Of a DNA stretch of 64,000 bases, positions 61,101 through 64,000 are shown piece by piece (within the stretch, counting starts at the first letter, position 1; the number at the start of each line of letters is the position of its first letter). The position numbers and the translations under genes are program-made. The notes beneath the pieces were generated by a model. It worked only from the letters and a program-made list of their open reading frames with translations. It was not told the origin of the DNA and did no database searches. Source of the stretch: Baylisascaris procyonis (Eukaryota; Nematoda; Chromadorea; Rhabditida; Ascarididae); contig JAZARR010000031.1 of assembly GCA_037389465.1 (NCBI GenBank), positions 107,001 through 171,000 of the forward strand, in the 5' to 3' direction.

Positions 61101-64000
61101 CAGAAGGGTTCAGTCACATGAGTCGTGTTTTTATTAACGTCGTTATGAGTGCTATTTTGCTAAGATGCCAAGGCAAAACAGGCTTACGGATGTGTGCGAG
61201 AAGAGAGTTAAAATGAGCGGAAAATAGTGAGAGTTTTCGAGAAATGAAGACGATTAACAAATTTTGTATTCTTCCTAATTCTTAAGTCGTCTCTCGTTGA
61301 ACTGTACTATTTGCTACTCCATTTTTATCTCATCACATATGAGACGGCAAATCGTTATGACATATGGTTGCTGGTATATCACATTTCTTATATATGATTT
61401 TTGGTGGATAGATGAGTACAATTCTCGTGATTCATCAGAGTGAATGGCGTTTTATTGAGAAGCAAGCACCACTCCATTCGAGTATCTTGAATTGGTTCTT
61501 CTGTCTATTTCTCTGCTAGTGCATCCGTCTATTCATATGGCATTCCCGTCGAACACTTCTCATTTACTTTATTGTCTTTCTTCATTAACTTCTCTTATTA
61601 TTACAGCTTTCTCTTTTTTTTGTTTTTTTTCTTTTTCGCATCTGATATTTCCCTTTCTCTCTCTTTCTTTCTTCTACATTTTATCTATACTGACGTTTAT
61701 TGGCTTTTCGTTTATTTGCTGCAAACAAAGGATGTGGCATAGATACAGACAGAGATGTATGCGAGCTTTTTTTGAAAGGTGGGGAGGGATTAAGCGATAG
61801 TTCCGTATCTAGACAGACAGGCGAATAAATAGCCGCCGAGTTTTGTGCGTTTTAGAACAGGTGCACTCAGATGGGATTACCGGAAGCATTGATGTCACAC
61901 GTGGAATTTTTTCATTGAAAGAGGCTATAGTGAACAATTTGAACTTTTTTAAATAATCCTGGAGAGTTGGGCGGTGATACACTATTCCGCCACATCCTTC
62001 CCCTTCACTTCTCCTCACCTACTAGCGATGGAAATCAGTGGCGTACTATGTGTTTCATGTTTGTCCTCCTGGTTTCCATTGCACGTAGCAATTAGTTGCG
62101 TCAGTTGGGTAGAATTTAATAGATGGGAAATTGGCTAAAGAAGATGGGATATAGCTTTGGCAAATTTTTAAAATATCGGTAAGAAATGGGACCCGAGATG
62201 GGGGATAACTCGAAAGAACATTGGGTTTAACTTCGATTGTTTCGATTGAACAGATCGTAGAGGTGGTTAATAAAGGTGTAACACCTGTAAAAAGCAATGT
62301 GAAAAGGGGTGAGGTCATCTTTTTGTCGCAGCTACGTAACATCGCTGGAGAGCCTGAGATGCTGTGTGCTGTTGCAGTCCCTTTCGACAAGCCAACCGGT
62401 ATCATAATGAAACATGCACGCTGAAGCATTGTTATTATAATTGTTCCCTCCGATTGTACGGCTATTCGACAAAATTGATTTTCTGAGAGCATACAAAAAT
62501 GCGTGCAGATTTAGGTACTTTAAATTACCTCCAACTTATGTAGTCATACGCCCTTTCCCAGATTTCGTTAACTGTTGCTTTTGTGGTTTCCCAAGTCGAA
62601 ACTGGCAGATAAACAGGCATAGACCGACATACGCTCAGACATGATCTTATCACAACAATTTTTTAAAATGCAAATATGTAAACGCGAATAGAAGTGATAA
62701 GCGGCAATCGACGGTTTAAGATAGGTTCTCAGGTGTTTGTGATTGTCGAATTTTGAGCTATGATGATAATAAGTGAATTGATATGATCGTAATCGACTGT
62801 TTTTAAAAATATTTTCAATTTCATCTCAAACTGTGAAATCAATTTTTAAAAATGATCAATGTTAAGGGGATAAGTGATTATTGATGGCATCAGTCGAGAT
62901 GCGGGATTATCAGGGAAACGATTGGTCTGTTGCACATCACTGAAGTAATCTAATGTTGACTTTTCTTAATGGAACGATTGACATCATCGCCGATGATTCT
63001 TTGTTTATTTTATTTCTGTTATGTATACATGAAAGTCTAATACTTCCAATAGAGCGTAGTGCAAGTTCACCAGCAGAAATCTTTCGATTGGCATCGAATT
63101 ATTCATCCCATTGCTGATTCATTTCATTGTTTTCATTCAAACAACATAAAGCTTCATAAAAAATCTATTAAATACGGAAATGATTCATTAGGGCTGATAT
63201 AATTGTTTTGATAGCACTAATGAGGACATATTTTATGTTCATTTCTTTCGTAAACGATGGGCACTGAAAGAACCAAACTGAAATCTGCTCTGCAAATAAC
63301 CACTGAGGCGGTGTTGGTTTCTGTACATATTTATGTGTTTCCACCCATCTGTCGCATCTTCTGGTAATTTCAACTCTAGAGCTATCAAAGAGTTATGACA
63401 GTACTCTTATATCATAAGTGGACTTCTTATACCATAATTCGCAGGTTAATCCATCGTTAACTGTGAAAAGAGTTATAGACAGCTAACGATGGAAATAAAT
63501 AAATTTTGGTGCATTTTGCATCGATCAGGCTACAAAATTTGTTTTCTTTTTAAAGGATTTATGCAATCATTATCTTGCATATGTATTAATTTTTGGCAAC
63601 TTGTGGAACTGGTTGGTCGGGTGAGAAGCGGATATGCTGCTTTCTTTTAGGTATTAACGCAAATAACGTGCGTTTTGAATGCCAACTAAATACACAAATG
63701 AATTTGCATTGAAATTTGTGTTCATTGATTCAACCTCGAGCAACACCAATGCATTCACTGTGTTTGATCGGAAGCTGAGTAAAGTGAAGAACGGCACACT
63801 TAAAATCTTTTCATGCAAAGAAATTTGATTAGTGAGGCATTTTTCAGCATAATAAAACACATTAAAAATTAGTATGATTTTTGTTTAGCACTGAATGTGG
63901 AATGTTCGTTTATCCGCTTTTATTGAAGGGGAGGGGGGACATTTCTGAAATCATCCGCTATGCTATTGCTGAAATGGTTATGTAATGATTTGTGATATAT
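49200..64000. other. 14.8 kb without a gene I can support
   Basis: Some of this must hold the 5' exons or promoter of the coiled-coil gene, since the exon at 49199 begins with a splice acceptor. No PH-domain exon or other recognisable coding block is visible. Up to about 50.6 kb the plus strand is A-rich as in the introns of that gene; after it the plus strand becomes T-rich. Higher-GC patches occur at 50080-50265, 51960-52090, 56270-56500, 57850-57975 and 62220-62425. Two of these carry plus-strand open frames with exon-like edges (see findings) but no known family. Confidence 0.5.
54401..54505. repeat. 35-bp tandem repeat, three copies
   Basis: Three consecutive units that start TTTTTCATTTTGGGTTTTTA; the first two (54401-54435 and 54436-54470) are identical and the third has small changes near its end. 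Recent local duplication. Confidence 0.92.

Noticed and set aside
62055..62492. 145-codon minus-strand open frame
   Set aside because: No family resemblance, and the plus-strand frame in the same place has more protein-like composition; neither can be called a gene from sequence alone.

Overview
The window looks like nuclear DNA of a nematode. Its mitochondrial aconitase reads like the Caenorhabditis orthologue, splice acceptors are mostly TTTCAG or TTTTAG, introns are T-rich on the coding strand, and the transposable elements are of types common in worms. Introns are long (88 bp to more than 6 kb), which suits a lineage with expanded introns (for example ascaridoid or spirurid) better than Caenorhabditis itself. 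The lineage call is inference.

Layout. 131-4254: a 4.1 kb DNA transposon with foldback-like ends. Its inverted repeats are about 1 kb long and contain 178-bp tandem units. The core encodes, on the minus strand, a broken C-terminal part of a Mutator/MULE-type transposase followed by an OTU-type cysteine protease domain. 4255-5924: gene-free, with simple repeats. 5925-21479 (+): a complete 15-exon gene for mitochondrial aconitase, predicted 789 residues. Every exon junction keeps phase and all three iron-sulfur cysteines are present. One intron uses a GC donor, and intron 3 holds a minisatellite. 21480-28632: no recognised gene, but a decayed relative of the OTU transposon lies at about 24.64-25.65 kb. 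28633-49199 (-): the last 13 exons, including a 22-nt microexon, of a long coiled-coil protein that resembles the C-terminal half of the myosin phosphatase Rho-interacting protein / Outspread family; its 5' end is not seen. 49200-64000: no gene I can support.

A Ty3/gypsy LTR retrotransposon (36468-39689, 5-bp target duplication CCTTT) sits antisense in an intron of the coiled-coil gene. It has lost most of RT, RNase H and the front of integrase by an in-frame deletion. Its 5' LTR lacks a 273-bp block that holds the TATA-like box of the 3' LTR, and its remaining ORF has an internal stop and a frameshift downstream. It is therefore a defective copy.

The two host genes converge (aconitase +, coiled-coil gene -). 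Strand composition (T-rich against A-rich on the plus strand) appears to follow transcription direction. It flips again near 50.6 kb, hinting at an unrecognised plus-strand transcription unit in the last 13 kb. The observation most worth following is the foldback/OTU element and its fossil relative.
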